The notes under the pieces are model-generated. The model saw nothing but the letters and a program-made list of their open reading frames with translations, was not told where the DNA came from and searched no databases. Positions 25,369 through 35,517 of a stretch of 64,000 nucleotides of DNA are shown here, piece by piece. The position numbers were made by a program, and so were the translations under genes. The DNA is from an uncultured Paracoccaceae bacterium (GTDB lineage: Bacteria; Pseudomonadota; Alphaproteobacteria; Rhodobacterales; Rhodobacteraceae). How positions within the stretch are numbered: position 1 is the first letter of the stretch; each line of letters opens with the position of its first letter. The stretch is taken from the NCBI GenBank assembly GCA_947500135.1, contig CANMQX010000008.1, positions 1 through 64,000 of the forward strand. The letters are read 5' to 3'.

Positions 25369-25402
25369 TTGTGATCACAGCCTTGAAAAGCGTGATCACA
25401 AA
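25369..25402 (-). promoter_or_regulatory. Paired GTGATCAC operator upstream of sdhC
   Basis: Two copies of GTGATCAC (25371-25378 and 25392-25399) with start-to-start spacing of 21 bases, extended to TTGTGATCACAG and CGTGATCACAAA so that the pair is itself symmetric. The same pair with the same spacing lies upstream of sucC (31925 and 31946). The spacing of two helical turns puts both sites on one face of the DNA, as for a cooperative dimer-of-dimers regulator. Confidence 0.65.
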
Positions 25403-25424
25403 AAACCGTATCCGACAGGATAGT

Positions 25425-25847
25425 TTAATGAAGCTTGTCCATCACGGCGCTGACTGAGGTGTTGTAAGTGAATTCCAGCACCCGAAACTCTCCATCCACC
25501 TGCGCACCCGCGATGTGCAGTGCCAGCGGCGTGTCACCGCCGCGCGGAAAGAACAGCACAATCTCTTGCGCAAAGGATGGATCTTCGCGGCGCTGCAATA
25601 CTGTGCGGCAGCGGTCAAAGCCACGCGGTTCAAACACGTCCAGGGGGCCAAAAAGCCCCTCAAACTGCGCATCCATGTTGGGAATGTAGTCATCGACCAA
25701 CCCTGCAAAAGCGCGATAGTCGGTCTTCAAGAAAGCAGTTTTTGCTGCCTCAAACACCGGAATATCAACATCTGTTGAAGGATCACACGACTGCGCAGCA
25801 CCCGAAACGGGCACAAGCAGCAATGCGATGGCGGTAAGCAGTCTCAT
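25425..25847 (-). CDS. Secreted protein of unknown function after mch
   Basis: 140 residues. A signal peptide (MRLLTAIALLLVPVSGAAQSC) is followed by a mature domain of about 120 residues with two cysteines (SCDPSTD and DRCRTVL), rich in Phe and acidic residues. I do not recognise the family. ATG 25847 overlaps the mch stop (ATGA), so it is translated with the mesaconyl-CoA hydratase although one is periplasmic and the other cytoplasmic. It is the last gene before the sdh promoter region. Confidence 0.75.
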   Translation of the reverse strand: MRLLTAIALLLVPVSGAAQSCDPSTDVDIPVFEAAKTAFLKTDYRAFAGLVDDYIPNMDAQFEGLFGPLDVFEPRGFDRCRTVLQRREDPSFAQEIVLFFPRGGDTPLALHIAGAQVDGEFRVLEFTYNTSVSAVMDKLH

Positions 25848-26869
25848 ACGGGCATCAAGGCCCAATAATCCAGATCAAGCAAGACATCAGATGCATATTT
25901 CCCGTCATCCCCTCGTAGCGCGCCGGCCTCGCCCTTTGTCGCCGCCAGTCGCAACCGGATTGCGCCAACGCCGGGGGCCGTCGTTTCGGCGATGTCCAGC
26001 ACTTCTGACCAGGCGCGCACCGTGTCGCCCGCAAAGCAGGGGTTGGCATGCGCGCCCCCGTTCAGCGCCACAATCATCTGTGCATTGGCCAGCCCGTTAA
26101 ACGACAAGGCCCGCGCAAGCGAGATCACATGCCCGCCATAGATCAGCCGTTTACCATCAGGGCGGTTGGTTGCGTCAAAATGCACCTTGGCCGTGTTCTG
26201 CCACAGGCGGGTGGCCAGCATATGCTCTGCCTCTTCGATCGTGACACCATCCACATGGTCAATCACCTCGCCGACCGCATAATCGCTCAGACGATAAGGT
26301 TCGCCTGCCAGCGCATGATCATAAGCGTCAAAATTCAACCCCGCAGGCACCACGATATCCGTCGCGGCGACAGCTTTCGGTAGCTCGGGGACAATCGTTT
26401 CCGGCGCATCACCCTGCGTCCTTTTGCGCACCATCACCCAACGCACATAGCTCAGCACATCATCGCCATGCTGGTTCCGGCCCGTTGTACGGACCCAGAC
26501 GACACCGGATTTCCCGTTGGAATTCTGTTTGACCCCAATCACCTCTGACTGCGACGTCAGGGTGTCGCCGGGATAAACGGGGGCGAGCCAGCGGCCATCT
26601 GCATATCCCAGATTAGCGACTGCGTTCAGCGACACATCCGGCACCGTCTTGCCAAACACAGTGTGAAACGTGATCAGATCATCCACCGGTGATGCAGACA
26701 AACCGCAGGCCTGCGCAAAGGCGTCTGACGAATAAAGTGCACTGCGCGCGGGATAAAGGGCGTGATACATTGCCCGCTCTCCCCCCGATATTGTGCGGGG
26801 AACGGCATGGGTGATCACGTCGCCAACGGCATAGTCCTCGAAAAAGCGGCCGGGGTTCGTCTTGGTCAT
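25844..26869 (-). CDS. mch: Mesaconyl-CoA hydratase (MaoC-like double hot-dog)
   Basis: 341 residues, about the length of a two-domain MaoC-like hydratase. Domain 1 (about 8-160) begins PGRFFEDYAVGDVITHAVPRTI and includes GERAMYHALYPARSALYSSD; domain 2 (about 195-335) has YGGHVISLARALSFNGLAN. These segments match mesaconyl-C1-CoA hydratase (beta-methylmalyl-CoA dehydratase), which hydrates mesaconyl-CoA to beta-methylmalyl-CoA in the ethylmalonyl-CoA pathway. Neighbours mcl2, mdh and suc genes fit the pathway. Overlaps of four bases at both ends couple it to the DUF1737 gene and to the secreted-protein gene. Confidence 0.92.
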   Translation of the reverse strand: MTKTNPGRFFEDYAVGDVITHAVPRTISGGERAMYHALYPARSALYSSDAFAQACGLSASPVDDLITFHTVFGKTVPDVSLNAVANLGYADGRWLAPVYPGDTLTSQSEVIGVKQNSNGKSGVVWVRTTGRNQHGDDVLSYVRWVMVRKRTQGDAPETIVPELPKAVAATDIVVPAGLNFDAYDHALAGEPYRLSDYAVGEVIDHVDGVTIEEAEHMLATRLWQNTAKVHFDATNRPDGKRLIYGGHVISLARALSFNGLANAQMIVALNGGAHANPCFAGDTVRAWSEVLDIAETTAPGVGAIRLRLAATKGEAGALRGDDGKYASDVLLDLDYWALMPV

Positions 26870-27072
26870 TGTTCGCCCAGCTTCATCTCTGCGTCATAAG
26901 GTTGGTCAACATCCTTGGTAACGGCCTGCCCGCAACGCATTACCCCATTGGCATGGTCAAAGGCATAGGTTGGATCGCCGTAAAGCTCCCAGCCTTTGGC
27001 CAAGGCATCCGACACCTTATGGCAGAAAGCGGATGTATCATCGGCGGTCAGTAATCTGTAAAGTTTGCTCAT
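26866..27072 (-). CDS. DUF1737 domain protein
   Basis: 68 residues: LYRLLTADDTSAFCHKVSDALAKGWELYGDPTYAF is the DUF1737 core, a small alpha/beta domain. No signal peptide. Its stop overlaps the mch start (ATGA) and it begins one base before the NnrU gene ends, so it lies in the mcl2-nnrU-DUF1737-mch operon. Function unknown. Confidence 0.85.
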   Translation of the reverse strand: MSKLYRLLTADDTSAFCHKVSDALAKGWELYGDPTYAFDHANGVMRCGQAVTKDVDQPYDAEMKLGEQ

Positions 27073-27073
27073 C

Positions 27074-27628
27074 TCATCCCCAGGGCGGCACGCCCAGCGC
27101 GTAGTGAATGCCCATCACGACAACGACCACCACAATGGTCACCACAATCGCAACAATCTCTTTCTTGAACGGTGCGCGGTCCGGGCGTTCCCACGGGCCC
27201 TCCTGCGCGTTGATGATCAATATCTCGACAATGGCCCAGATCAGCAAACCACCAAACAGTACAAAAGACTCTGTATCGCCATTCACCAGAATATGGGCTG
27301 CGGCCCAGATCGAGAATCCGGTCAATTGCGGGTGTCGGACCTTGGTCCCGAGCCAGATTTTCTGGCCCTGTGCTGCGCTGGCCGCATAGAAATAAAAGGC
27401 GACGATCATCAGCAAGTTGTTAATGCCAACCAGCATCGGGGTCCGTCCCCAGAAAAAATCACCCTCGGCGCTGCGGTATCCCAGCACCATCAAGACAACG
27501 CTGATAACAATCAGTATCGCCACGATCGGTTGGCCCTTGGCACCCAGCCCGGCGCGCAATCCAGGCGCCACCCGTTTGAAAAGATGCGCCACCCACCACA
27601 GGGCAACGCCAGATATAAGAACTGTCAT
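27074..27628 (-). CDS. NnrU family membrane protein
   Basis: 184 residues with five or so membrane segments and the NnrU signature WLGTKVRHPQLTGFSIWAAAH plus LVNGD. NnrU proteins were named from a denitrification locus and are related to isoprenylcysteine methyltransferase-like membrane proteins; their activity is unclear. Here the gene overlaps mcl2 by four bases and lies in an ethylmalonyl-CoA pathway operon with no denitrification gene nearby. Confidence 0.87.
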   Translation of the reverse strand: MTVLISGVALWWVAHLFKRVAPGLRAGLGAKGQPIVAILIVISVVLMVLGYRSAEGDFFWGRTPMLVGINNLLMIVAFYFYAASAAQGQKIWLGTKVRHPQLTGFSIWAAAHILVNGDTESFVLFGGLLIWAIVEILIINAQEGPWERPDRAPFKKEIVAIVVTIVVVVVVMGIHYALGVPPWG

Positions 27629-28467
27629 GCGCTCTCCAATGCAGCGATAGCGTCTGCCTTCGCCAAGGTCGCCCGCGCCGTCACAATATGCAAGTTCTCA
27701 ACAATGCGACCATCAACAACAGCAACGCCCTGGCCTTCGGCCTCTGCGGCCTCAAACGCTGCGATCTGACGGCGGGCCAGATCAACCTCATCTTCGGTGG
27801 GGCCAAAGGCGGCATTGGTGATGGCAACCTGCGCGGGGTGGATCAGGGTCTTGCCATCAAACCCCATATCACGCCCTTCTGTGCATTCAGCCCGCAAGCC
27901 ATCTTCATCCTTGAACGCGTTATAGACGCCGTCCAACGCCACAATGCCCGCCGCCTTCGCCGCAAGCAGACATAGCTGGAGTGACGTGGTCAGGGCGGCC
28001 CGGCCGCGTGAATTCAGATCCTTGGCCAGATCATTCGTGCCCAGCACAAAACCAGCCATGCGCGAATGCGCCGCAATCCGGGCGGCGTTCAACACACCCT
28101 GTGGCGTTTCCATCATCGCCCAGATCGGCAGCTCAGGCACCAAAGCGGCCAATGCGTTAACGTCTTCTGGACCATTCACCTTTGGCAGCAATATCCCATC
28201 GCAATCCATCGCTGCGACCGCTGCCGCATCGGCGGCACCCCAAGCCGTATCCAACCCGTTGATCCGCACAATCCGCAAGCGTGACCCATAACCGCCATCC
28301 GCCAATGCCGCGAAAAGCGTGTCGCGCGCGGCAACCTTGGCATCAGGCGCGACCGCATCTTCCAGATCGAACAGAATGACATCAACGGGCAGGCTGCGGG
28401 CCTTATCCAAGGCGCGATCTTTTGAACCCGGGATATAAAGCGCAGAGCGATGGGGACGGTCGTGCAT
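27625..28467 (-). CDS. mcl2: CitE-like (3S)-malyl-CoA thioesterase (Mcl2)
   Basis: 280 residues of the HpcH/HpaI-CitE aldolase fold: RSALYIPGSKDRALDKARSL at the N terminus, FDLEDAVAPDAK with the metal-binding acidic residues, WAMMETPQGVLNA and GFVLGTNDLAKDL. Mcl2 of Rhodobacter hydrolyses (3S)-malyl-CoA to malate and CoA at the end of the ethylmalonyl-CoA pathway. The shorter length and position next to mch favour Mcl2 over the lyase Mcl1 (about 318 residues), but the activity cannot be read from sequence alone. ATG 28467 with AAGGAAG upstream was chosen. Confidence 0.87.
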   Translation of the reverse strand: MHDRPHRSALYIPGSKDRALDKARSLPVDVILFDLEDAVAPDAKVAARDTLFAALADGGYGSRLRIVRINGLDTAWGAADAAAVAAMDCDGILLPKVNGPEDVNALAALVPELPIWAMMETPQGVLNAARIAAHSRMAGFVLGTNDLAKDLNSRGRAALTTSLQLCLLAAKAAGIVALDGVYNAFKDEDGLRAECTEGRDMGFDGKTLIHPAQVAITNAAFGPTEDEVDLARRQIAAFEAAEAEGQGVAVVDGRIVENLHIVTARATLAKADAIAALESA

Positions 28468-28670
28468 CGAATCTTCCTTGAAATAATGTTGCGCGAACAT
28501 GCCCCAAAAATCGCAATTCATTCAACCGAAAAATGCCGCGCCGCAGCAATCGTACCCACCGTCACGGTGTATTAACCAATTTGCGTCATGTTGGTTTCAG
28601 AATTTACGCCACATGCCGATTGCGACGGACAATCAGCCGCAGTCATCCTATTCGCAGAAAGGTGAACCAA

Positions 28671-28985
28671 ATGAAGCGTAATTTATTTCTGATGTCCTTC
28701 GGGATTGGCGCCATGATGCTGGCTGCCAACCATGCCAATGCCCAGTCACGCCAATGCGCCGCCCATGATGCGGTGGTGGAACGCCTTGCTGCGCGCTATG
28801 GTGAAAGCCGGCAATCAATCGGATTGGGCAGCGACAATTCTGTCGTTGAAGTATACGCCTCTGCCGAAACCGGCAGCTGGACCATTGTTGTGACCCGTCC
28901 GGGCGGGCCAACCTGCCTTGTTGCTGCCGGGCAATCATTTCAGCAATTGAATGAGGCGCTGCCAAATCTCGATCAGGGCACCTGA
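28671..28985 (+). CDS. Small secreted protein of unknown function
   Basis: 104 residues. Signal peptide MKRNLFLMSFGIGAMMLAANHANA, then a mature part of 80 residues: RQCAAHDAVVERLAARYGESRQSIG and ETGSWTIVVTRPGGPTCLVAAG, with two cysteines. The first part resembles small periplasmic proteins common in Rhodobacteraceae, but no function is known. ATG 28671 with GAAAGGTG upstream. It is divergent from mcl2, with a 203-base gap between them that shows nothing recognisable beyond promoter space. Confidence 0.75.
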   Translation: MKRNLFLMSFGIGAMMLAANHANAQSRQCAAHDAVVERLAARYGESRQSIGLGSDNSVVEVYASAETGSWTIVVTRPGGPTCLVAAGQSFQQLNEALPNLDQGT

Positions 28986-29732
28986 TCAGATTTTCTGAAA
29001 CCCGTCCCACAGCAGTTTCAGCGATAACAGCAATAATGCCCAGATGATCAGCCTGAAAAACTGACGTTCCGGCAGGATGCGCACCAGCTTCACACCGACA
29101 AAGACGGCCAGAACGGCAGGGATCATCAGGATCGCTGCCGTTTTCAGATTTGAAACGCTCAACTGCCCCAAAAGGTAATAGGGAATCAGCTTGATCGCAT
29201 TGATATAGGCAAAGGCGACAGTCACCGTGCCGGCAAAGACAAGCTTTGGCAGCCGCAAAGGCAGGGTAAAGACCTGATAGGGCACAGCGCCGGAATGGCT
29301 GACAAAGCTGGTGAAACCCGTAATCGTTCCCCAAAACAGGCCAGGTCGCCAGCGAGGATCGCGCGGTGCGTCGTCCACCGCGCGCCGCAACATCAGTGAC
29401 AGGGCAAAGATGGTCCCGATCAGGCCCAGGATCACGGTGACCAATGCCTCGGACACCAGATCAACCGTCAGATACCCGATCAAAACGCCCAGCGGCATCG
29501 CAACCATCATGATTTTCAGCACAGCCCAGTCAAAGCTTTTGCGATAAGCGATCAACCCAAACACATCCGCGACAATAAACACCGGCAGCAACAATCCTGC
29601 TGCGGCGACCGGGGAAATCACCAAGGCGAGCAGCGGCACGGCAAGTGCTGTGATCACCGGCACCCCGCCTTTGCCCATACCAATGAAAATCGCGGCCAGA
29701 CTGGCAGCGATCCAGAATCCCGTTCCCTCCAC
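28986..29732 (-). CDS. Sulfite exporter TauE/SafE family membrane protein (second copy)
   Basis: 248 residues, seven to eight membrane segments. The family motif is weaker than in the copy at 8111 (IFIGMGKGGVPVITALAVPLL), and GFTSFVSHSGAVPYQVF marks the second half. GTG 29732 with AGGGGA eight bases upstream is the best start; an earlier in-frame start has no binding site. Its stop is directly adjacent to that of the secreted protein on the opposite strand. Substrate unknown. Confidence 0.87.
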   Translation of the reverse strand: MEGTGFWIAASLAAIFIGMGKGGVPVITALAVPLLALVISPVAAAGLLLPVFIVADVFGLIAYRKSFDWAVLKIMMVAMPLGVLIGYLTVDLVSEALVTVILGLIGTIFALSLMLRRAVDDAPRDPRWRPGLFWGTITGFTSFVSHSGAVPYQVFTLPLRLPKLVFAGTVTVAFAYINAIKLIPYYLLGQLSVSNLKTAAILMIPAVLAVFVGVKLVRILPERQFFRLIIWALLLLSLKLLWDGFQKI

Positions 29733-29746
29733 GGTAAATCCCCTGA

Positions 29747-30793
<1,047 letters not shown>

Positions 30794-30810
30794 GACCCAA
30801 ACTATTCTGC

Positions 30811-30838
30811 AAAGGGGCTGCCATTGGCGGCCCTTTTT
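30811..30838 (+). terminator. Intrinsic terminator after mdh
   Basis: AAAGGGGCTGCC (30811-30822) pairs, with one G-T pair and one bulged G, with GGCGGCCCTTTTT (26-base hairpin with T run), starting 17 bases after the mdh stop. It lies just before the 3' end of the convergent glycosyltransferase gene. Confidence 0.8.
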
Positions 30839-30842
30839 CGTC

Positions 30843-31889
30843 TCAGGATGTCAGGAAATCCAAAACCTGCGCCTTCTCATGGCGCAGCCAGGCATCAATC
30901 GTGGTCACGCTTAGATCCAAATCGGCGTCGGGAAAGTAGGATTTGAACGCAGCGCTGGGGTCAAATGGCGGTGCCACCAGCAAATCATCCGCGACAAGCT
31001 TGGCTATCAATGCATCATCCGCGACTTTCAGCAGATCATGCAGCGCCATCGCGCCATCGGGATCGATCAGCAGCGCATCAGCTTGCGCCCGGCGGTGCGG
31101 TGACGGGGGCATACCGTCACGATTGACCAACGCCTCTGCCATCCGGGTCAGTTTATAGGTCCAGTGCAACGGTGTCAGGCCGTCAAAATGCAGCAAGGTC
31201 AATCCCGGTGCCCGCACAAGCGCCAAAGTTTCGTCCTTGCCCTGCGGGCGCGGCCGGTGGATCGACATGTTCAAATCACGCCCCGCCCGGACAAAGGATT
31301 TGCCCAAGGAATGGCCCGTCAAGCCGCGATGCGTCATGTCAAACCCTGGGCCATAGCGTTTTCGTCCCGCCTTTGGTCCACCAAAAAAAGGCCGCCGAAA
31401 CGGGCCCGTCAATACCATCTCATCGGGTAAGTCCCCCGTAAATATCCGCTCCGCCACCGGCACCATAAGCGCCTCAATCGACAGATCAGCCTGCGCCAGC
31501 ACCTCGGCCACGGGTCGATCCGGCCAGACAAATTCATCCGCATCGGCGTGCAACAACCAATCGGAACCCGTCCTTTGATAGGCTTGTCGCGCATTACGCA
31601 TCTGCCGGACCTGATGGCGGTGCGGGCGGCTTTTGCTGACCGCCTGCCAATTTCCGTCATCGCAAACCGTGACGCTGACCTGCGGCAGATCAACGAACAA
31701 GGACTGTGCCGGATCATCGGGGCGGTCAAAATATAAAAACACCTCTTTCGCACCCAACGACAAATGCCAGGCGACAAAAGCCTGCACCAATGCGGGTGGC
31801 TCATCGACCGTTGCAACAACGGCCCAGGAAGGTGTTTGATCGCGCATGGCGTCCTGCGTATCAGGCCAGCGAATCTTTTCAAGCGGCAC
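30843..31889 (-). CDS. Glycosyltransferase family 2-type protein
   Basis: 348 residues. The N-terminal part (about 20-130) has the GT-A layout, with WAVVATVDEPPALVQAFVAWHLSLGAKEV (split motif) and an acidic metal-binding motif in LLHADADEF. The region after it (FFGGPKAGRKRYGPGFDMTHRG) resembles the glycosyltransferase family 92/DUF23-like and related capsule-type enzymes found in Rhodobacteraceae. No membrane segment. Acceptor and donor unknown. Start ATG 31889; a second in-frame ATG lies at 31847. It is divergent from sucC and shares the GTGATCAC-pair intergenic region. Confidence 0.8.
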   Translation of the reverse strand: MPLEKIRWPDTQDAMRDQTPSWAVVATVDEPPALVQAFVAWHLSLGAKEVFLYFDRPDDPAQSLFVDLPQVSVTVCDDGNWQAVSKSRPHRHQVRQMRNARQAYQRTGSDWLLHADADEFVWPDRPVAEVLAQADLSIEALMVPVAERIFTGDLPDEMVLTGPFRRPFFGGPKAGRKRYGPGFDMTHRGLTGHSLGKSFVRAGRDLNMSIHRPRPQGKDETLALVRAPGLTLLHFDGLTPLHWTYKLTRMAEALVNRDGMPPSPHRRAQADALLIDPDGAMALHDLLKVADDALIAKLVADDLLVAPPFDPSAAFKSYFPDADLDLSVTTIDAWLRHEKAQVLDFLTS

Positions 31890-31920
31890 AAATGCGGGCT
31901 TGGGGACGTGATATTTAGAA

Positions 31921-31957
31921 ATTTGTGATCACACGTTTAAAAACTGTGATCACAAAT
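31921..31957. promoter_or_regulatory. Paired GTGATCAC operator upstream of sucC
   Basis: ATTTGTGATCACA (31921-31933) and its exact complement TGTGATCACAAAT (31945-31957), a 13-base perfect inverted repeat. Each arm contains GTGATCAC (31925-31932 and 31946-31953), start-to-start 21 bases, identical to the pair upstream of sdhC. It lies about 100 bases upstream of sucC and 32-68 bases upstream of the divergent glycosyltransferase gene. Confidence 0.7.
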
Positions 31958-32054
31958 GTCGGATAATCGGCTAATTGCAGGAAATTGGGTTAGAATCCCT
32001 TATTCCATTGTGGTCTAAATCAAGACAACCGAAGCCACATTGGACATGCCTCTC

Positions 32055-33248
32055 ATGAATATCCACGAATATCAGGCCAAAGCGCTCCTTGCCAGTTTTG
32101 GTGCCCCCGTCTCCGACGGTCGTCCCGTCACCCGCGCCGAAGACGCCAAAACAGCCGCCGGTGAACTGGATGGGCCGCTCTGGGTGGTGAAGGCTCAAAT
32201 CCACGCGGGCGGACGCGGCAAAGGCAAGTTCAAGGAACCCGATGCTGGCGATGCCGGCGGGGTGCGCCTGACTAAATCCGTCGAAGAGGCCGCCAACGAA
32301 GCCAAAAAAATGCTGGGCCGCACCTTGGTCACACACCAGACCGGCCCGGCGGGCAAGCAGGTCAACCGGATTTATATCGAAGACGGCTCAGGCATCGAAA
32401 CCGAAATGTACTTGGCCCTGCTGGTTGATCGCCAGACCAGCCGGATCGGCTTTGTCTGTTCAACCGAAGGCGGGATGGATATCGAAGAAGTCGCCGCAAA
32501 CACGCCCGAAAAAATCCTCAACTTCACGGTCGATCCGGCCACAGGCTATCAGCCGTACCACGGCCGCCGCGTAGCCTTTGCACTGGGTCTGACCGGCCAG
32601 CAGGTTAAGCAATGCGTGAACCTGATGGGTCTGCTTTACAAAGCTTTCACCGAAAAAGACATGGAGATGTTGGAGATCAACCCACTGATCGTCACCGACA
32701 AGGGCGATCTGAAAGTGCTTGATGCCAAGGTCGCGTTCGACGGCAACGCGGTCTACCGCCACGCCGATGTGGCCGCCCTGCGGGATGAGACAGAAGAAGA
32801 CCCCAAGGAACTCGCCGCGTCGAAATACGACCTGAACTATATCGCGCTCGACGGTGAAATCGGCTGCATGGTCAACGGCGCGGGCCTTGCCATGGCGACG
32901 ATGGATATCATCAAGCTCTACGGGGCCGAACCCGCCAACTTCCTCGACGTGGGCGGTGGTGCGACCAAGGAAAAAGTGACCGAGGCGTTCAAGATCATCA
33001 CCTCCGACCCCAACGTGAAGGGCATCCTTGTGAACATCTTCGGCGGCATCATGCGCTGCGACGTCATTGCCGAAGGCGTGGTGGCCGCTGTAAAAGAGGT
33101 CGGGCTGCAAGTCCCCCTCGTCGTGCGTCTGGAAGGGACAAACGTGCAGCAAGGCAAGGACATCATCAACAATTCCGACGTGGACGTGATCGCGGCCGAC
33201 GACCTGAAAGATGGGGCGCAGAAGATCGTGAAGGCGGTTAGAGGATGA
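32055..33248 (+). CDS. sucC: Succinyl-CoA synthetase beta subunit (ADP-forming)
   Basis: 397 residues. [16 protein letters not shown] is the family N terminus; the ATP-grasp domain shows [13 protein letters not shown] and the C-terminal CoA-ligase domain [15 protein letters not shown]. With SucD it converts succinyl-CoA to succinate with formation of ATP. ATG 32055 was preferred to one at 32046 because of the N-terminal match. A lipoprotein gene overlaps its stop by four bases, which separates it from sucD. Confidence 0.97.
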   Translation: MNIHEYQAKALLASFGAPVSDGRPVTRAEDAKTAAGELDGPLWVVKAQIHAGGRGKGKFKEPDAGDAGGVRLTKSVEEAANEAKKMLGRTLVTHQTGPAGKQVNRIYIEDGSGIETEMYLALLVDRQTSRIGFVCSTEGGMDIEEVAANTPEKILNFTVDPATGYQPYHGRRVAFALGLTGQQVKQCVNLMGLLYKAFTEKDMEMLEINPLIVTDKGDLKVLDAKVAFDGNAVYRHADVAALRDETEEDPKELAASKYDLNYIALDGEIGCMVNGAGLAMATMDIIKLYGAEPANFLDVGGGATKEKVTEAFKIITSDPNVKGILVNIFGGIMRCDVIAEGVVAAVKEVGLQVPLVVRLEGTNVQQGKDIINNSDVDVIAADDLKDGAQKIVKAVRG

Positions 33249-33841
33249 TTAGAGCAATCACAGCAGGTACGTTCTTGACTGTGCTGGTTGCATGTTCTTC
33301 AAGCACGGCACCGCCATCGGACCCCGCAGCAGTTGCGCGAATTAGTCAGACAATTAGTTCGCAGGCGAGTTTGTTGCGCGATGTTTGTCTGCCATTGATG
33401 CGACCGGCGAGTATGGAGCAGACGCGCTCAACGCTCTCAGCGCGTGGTTTTGAAAGAATTCGAACCGGTCAAGTCTTTAGGTCATTCCGCCAATTGGAGG
33501 TTTGGGCGTCACCAAAATCACAGTTCCAAGTGTCGATATCCGACAACCGATCAAGCTTCGCGCCTTCGGGAAATGAAAGGCTATGTGCCGTGACGCGAGC
33601 AAATGATCGCGGTGTAAGCTATGGCGACGGAAACCGTCTTGTCGGGACGGTTAGGCAGGCTGTTGGAACTGTTGCGCGAAGCTATGCTCAGCAAACTGGC
33701 CAGTCAGTGAGAACGTCGCCGGCAAGCTTGGCAAGCGGCTTGTCTGGCGATGGGAACGCAGATTTTTATGTAGGAAGTGGGGGCAATGAGGTCATCTTTG
33801 ATACACAACCTCGCCCTCCTGCCATGTATGTGCGTCGTTAG
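33245..33841 (+). CDS. Putative lipoprotein inserted between sucC and sucD
   Basis: 198 residues with a signal sequence and lipobox LVAC ([20 protein letters not shown], Cys17). The mature part has two cysteines and ends in [21 protein letters not shown] recognise no family. It overlaps the sucC stop (ATGA) and so is co-translated. Its codon use is plainly less GC-rich than sucC and sucD, suggesting later arrival. No link to succinyl-CoA synthetase is known. Confidence 0.72.
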   Translation: MIRAITAGTFLTVLVACSSSTAPPSDPAAVARISQTISSQASLLRDVCLPLMRPASMEQTRSTLSARGFERIRTGQVFRSFRQLEVWASPKSQFQVSISDNRSSFAPSGNERLCAVTRANDRGVSYGDGNRLVGTVRQAVGTVARSYAQQTGQSVRTSPASLASGLSGDGNADFYVGSGGNEVIFDTQPRPPAMYVRR

Positions 33842-33925
33842 AGGAACAGATATCAACTTCGCTGAATTCTAGGGATCTTATCGAGAGATACGGCAAACCC
33901 GACAACTAAATTGGAGCCACCAACC

Positions 33926-34807
33926 ATGGCCATTCTCGTAAACGAAAACACCAAAGTCATCTGCCAGGGCCTGACAGGCTCGCAAGGCACGTTCCACTCT
34001 GAACAGGCCATCGCCTATGGCACCAAAATGGTCGGCGGCGTGACCCCCGGCAAAGGTGGGCAGACCCATCTGGACCTGCCGATCTTCAACTCGGTGCATG
34101 AGGCGAAGGCCAAGACCGAGGCGAACGCATCAGTCATCTACGTCCCCCCGCCCTTCGCAGCGGACTCGATCCTAGAGGCGATCGACGCCGAAATGGAACT
34201 GATCATCTGCATCACCGAAGGCATCCCCGTCCTCGACATGATGCGGGTCAAGCGGGCACTGGAAGGTTCTGCCAGCCGTCTGATCGGTCCCAACTGCCCC
34301 GGCATCATCACACCTGATGCCTGCAAAATCGGCATCATGCCCGGCCATATCCACAAACGTGGCTCCGTCGGTGTTGTCTCCCGCTCTGGCACGCTGACCT
34401 ATGAGGCGGTCAAACAGACCTCTGACTCAGGTCTGGGCCAATCCACCGCTGTGGGCATCGGCGGCGACCCGATCAAGGGGACCGAACATATCGACGTGCT
34501 GGATATGTTTCTTGACGATGATGAAACCCATTCAATGATCATGATCGGCGAAATCGGTGGCAGCGCCGAAGAAGAAGCCGCCGAATTCCTGACCGCCCAA
34601 AAGAAAAAAGGGCGCTGGAAGCCAACCGCCGGTTTCATCGCAGGGCGCACCGCCCCTCCGGGCCGCCGCATGGGCCATGCCGGGGCGATTGTGGCTGGCG
34701 GCAAAGGCGACGCAGAAAGCAAGATCGAAGCCATGAAATCCGCCGGAATCGTGGTCGCCGACAGCCCCGCGACACTGGGCGAAGCTGTTCTGGAAGCGAT
34801 TGGCTGA
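33926..34807 (+). CDS. sucD: Succinyl-CoA synthetase alpha subunit
   Basis: 293 residues. CoA-binding N-terminal domain with [21 protein letters not shown] and GGVTPGKGG, then [10 protein letters not shown], and the phosphohistidine loop [13 protein letters not shown] near residue 245. ATG 33926 ([10 protein letters not shown]) was chosen. The upstream lipoprotein gene adds an 84-base gap, and a signal-peptide protein gene follows at once. Confidence 0.97.
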   Translation: MAILVNENTKVICQGLTGSQGTFHSEQAIAYGTKMVGGVTPGKGGQTHLDLPIFNSVHEAKAKTEANASVIYVPPPFAADSILEAIDAEMELIICITEGIPVLDMMRVKRALEGSASRLIGPNCPGIITPDACKIGIMPGHIHKRGSVGVVSRSGTLTYEAVKQTSDSGLGQSTAVGIGGDPIKGTEHIDVLDMFLDDDETHSMIMIGEIGGSAEEEAAEFLTAQKKKGRWKPTAGFIAGRTAPPGRRMGHAGAIVAGGKGDAESKIEAMKSAGIVVADSPATLGEAVLEAIG

Positions 34808-34811
34808 AACA

Positions 34812-35504
34812 ATGCGGAAGGTTCTACCGACATTTTTGGCAAAAATAGCCGTGGCGGTAATTGGTCTAACGGCCTCAGCTTCCGTATCCGTAGCACAAAC
34901 CGGTGACAGCCTTATAAAGAGCACGGCGGGCGTTTGCACGACCGCCCTAGAGACGATGGATGACTATCAGGCCGCGTTTGAAACCGTGGCCTGGTCCAGG
35001 GTAGACAGCGAAGATGTCCCAAATGAAGCACTCATTGCATTGGCATTGATCGATACAATATCTGTTTTGGTGCAACCCTTAGAGGATGATGAAAAAAGAG
35101 AGGTTTTCGCGAGTCGGCTTGCCCATATTGATGAACAGCTTGAAAAGCGGTTTGACCACGTTGCCTATTTCACGCCGACGACCGGAGACACCAAACAAAT
35201 TCTGCGTTTCTCGTTTGAACCGTCTTCTGGCAGACGCCTGTGTGTGGCAAATGGGTTGCGGGCTACTGAATCCGAATGGATAGCAGAGATGACCGCGTCA
35301 CGAGATTTCCGCCCAGACCATCAAACCGACGACAGGTTAATAACTGGCGGAATGATCACTTCACCAACGTTGTTCGGTGCTACCGATCACATCAAGGTCC
35401 GTAACGCAAATCTTGCTTTCCTGAATATTGACCGCGTCAACAGCCTTCTTGGCGTCGAACTAAAAAACAATCTCGTTCTCTCCACCGGAATGGTTCCGAA
35501 GTAA
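34812..35504 (+). CDS. Secreted protein of unknown function between sucD and sucA
   Basis: 230 residues. Signal peptide MRKVLPTFLAKIAVAVIGLTASASVSVAQ, then a mature protein with two cysteines (VCTTALETM and LCVANGLR) and no other recognisable motif. ATG 34812 lies four bases after the sucD stop, so a TTG at 34800 was not used. It ends 13 bases before sucA. As with the lipoprotein at 33245, its base composition is more AT-rich than the suc genes around it. Confidence 0.7.
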   Translation: MRKVLPTFLAKIAVAVIGLTASASVSVAQTGDSLIKSTAGVCTTALETMDDYQAAFETVAWSRVDSEDVPNEALIALALIDTISVLVQPLEDDEKREVFASRLAHIDEQLEKRFDHVAYFTPTTGDTKQILRFSFEPSSGRRLCVANGLRATESEWIAEMTASRDFRPDHQTDDRLITGGMITSPTLFGATDHIKVRNANLAFLNIDRVNSLLGVELKNNLVLSTGMVPK

Positions 35505-35517
35505 AAGGAAATCGGTC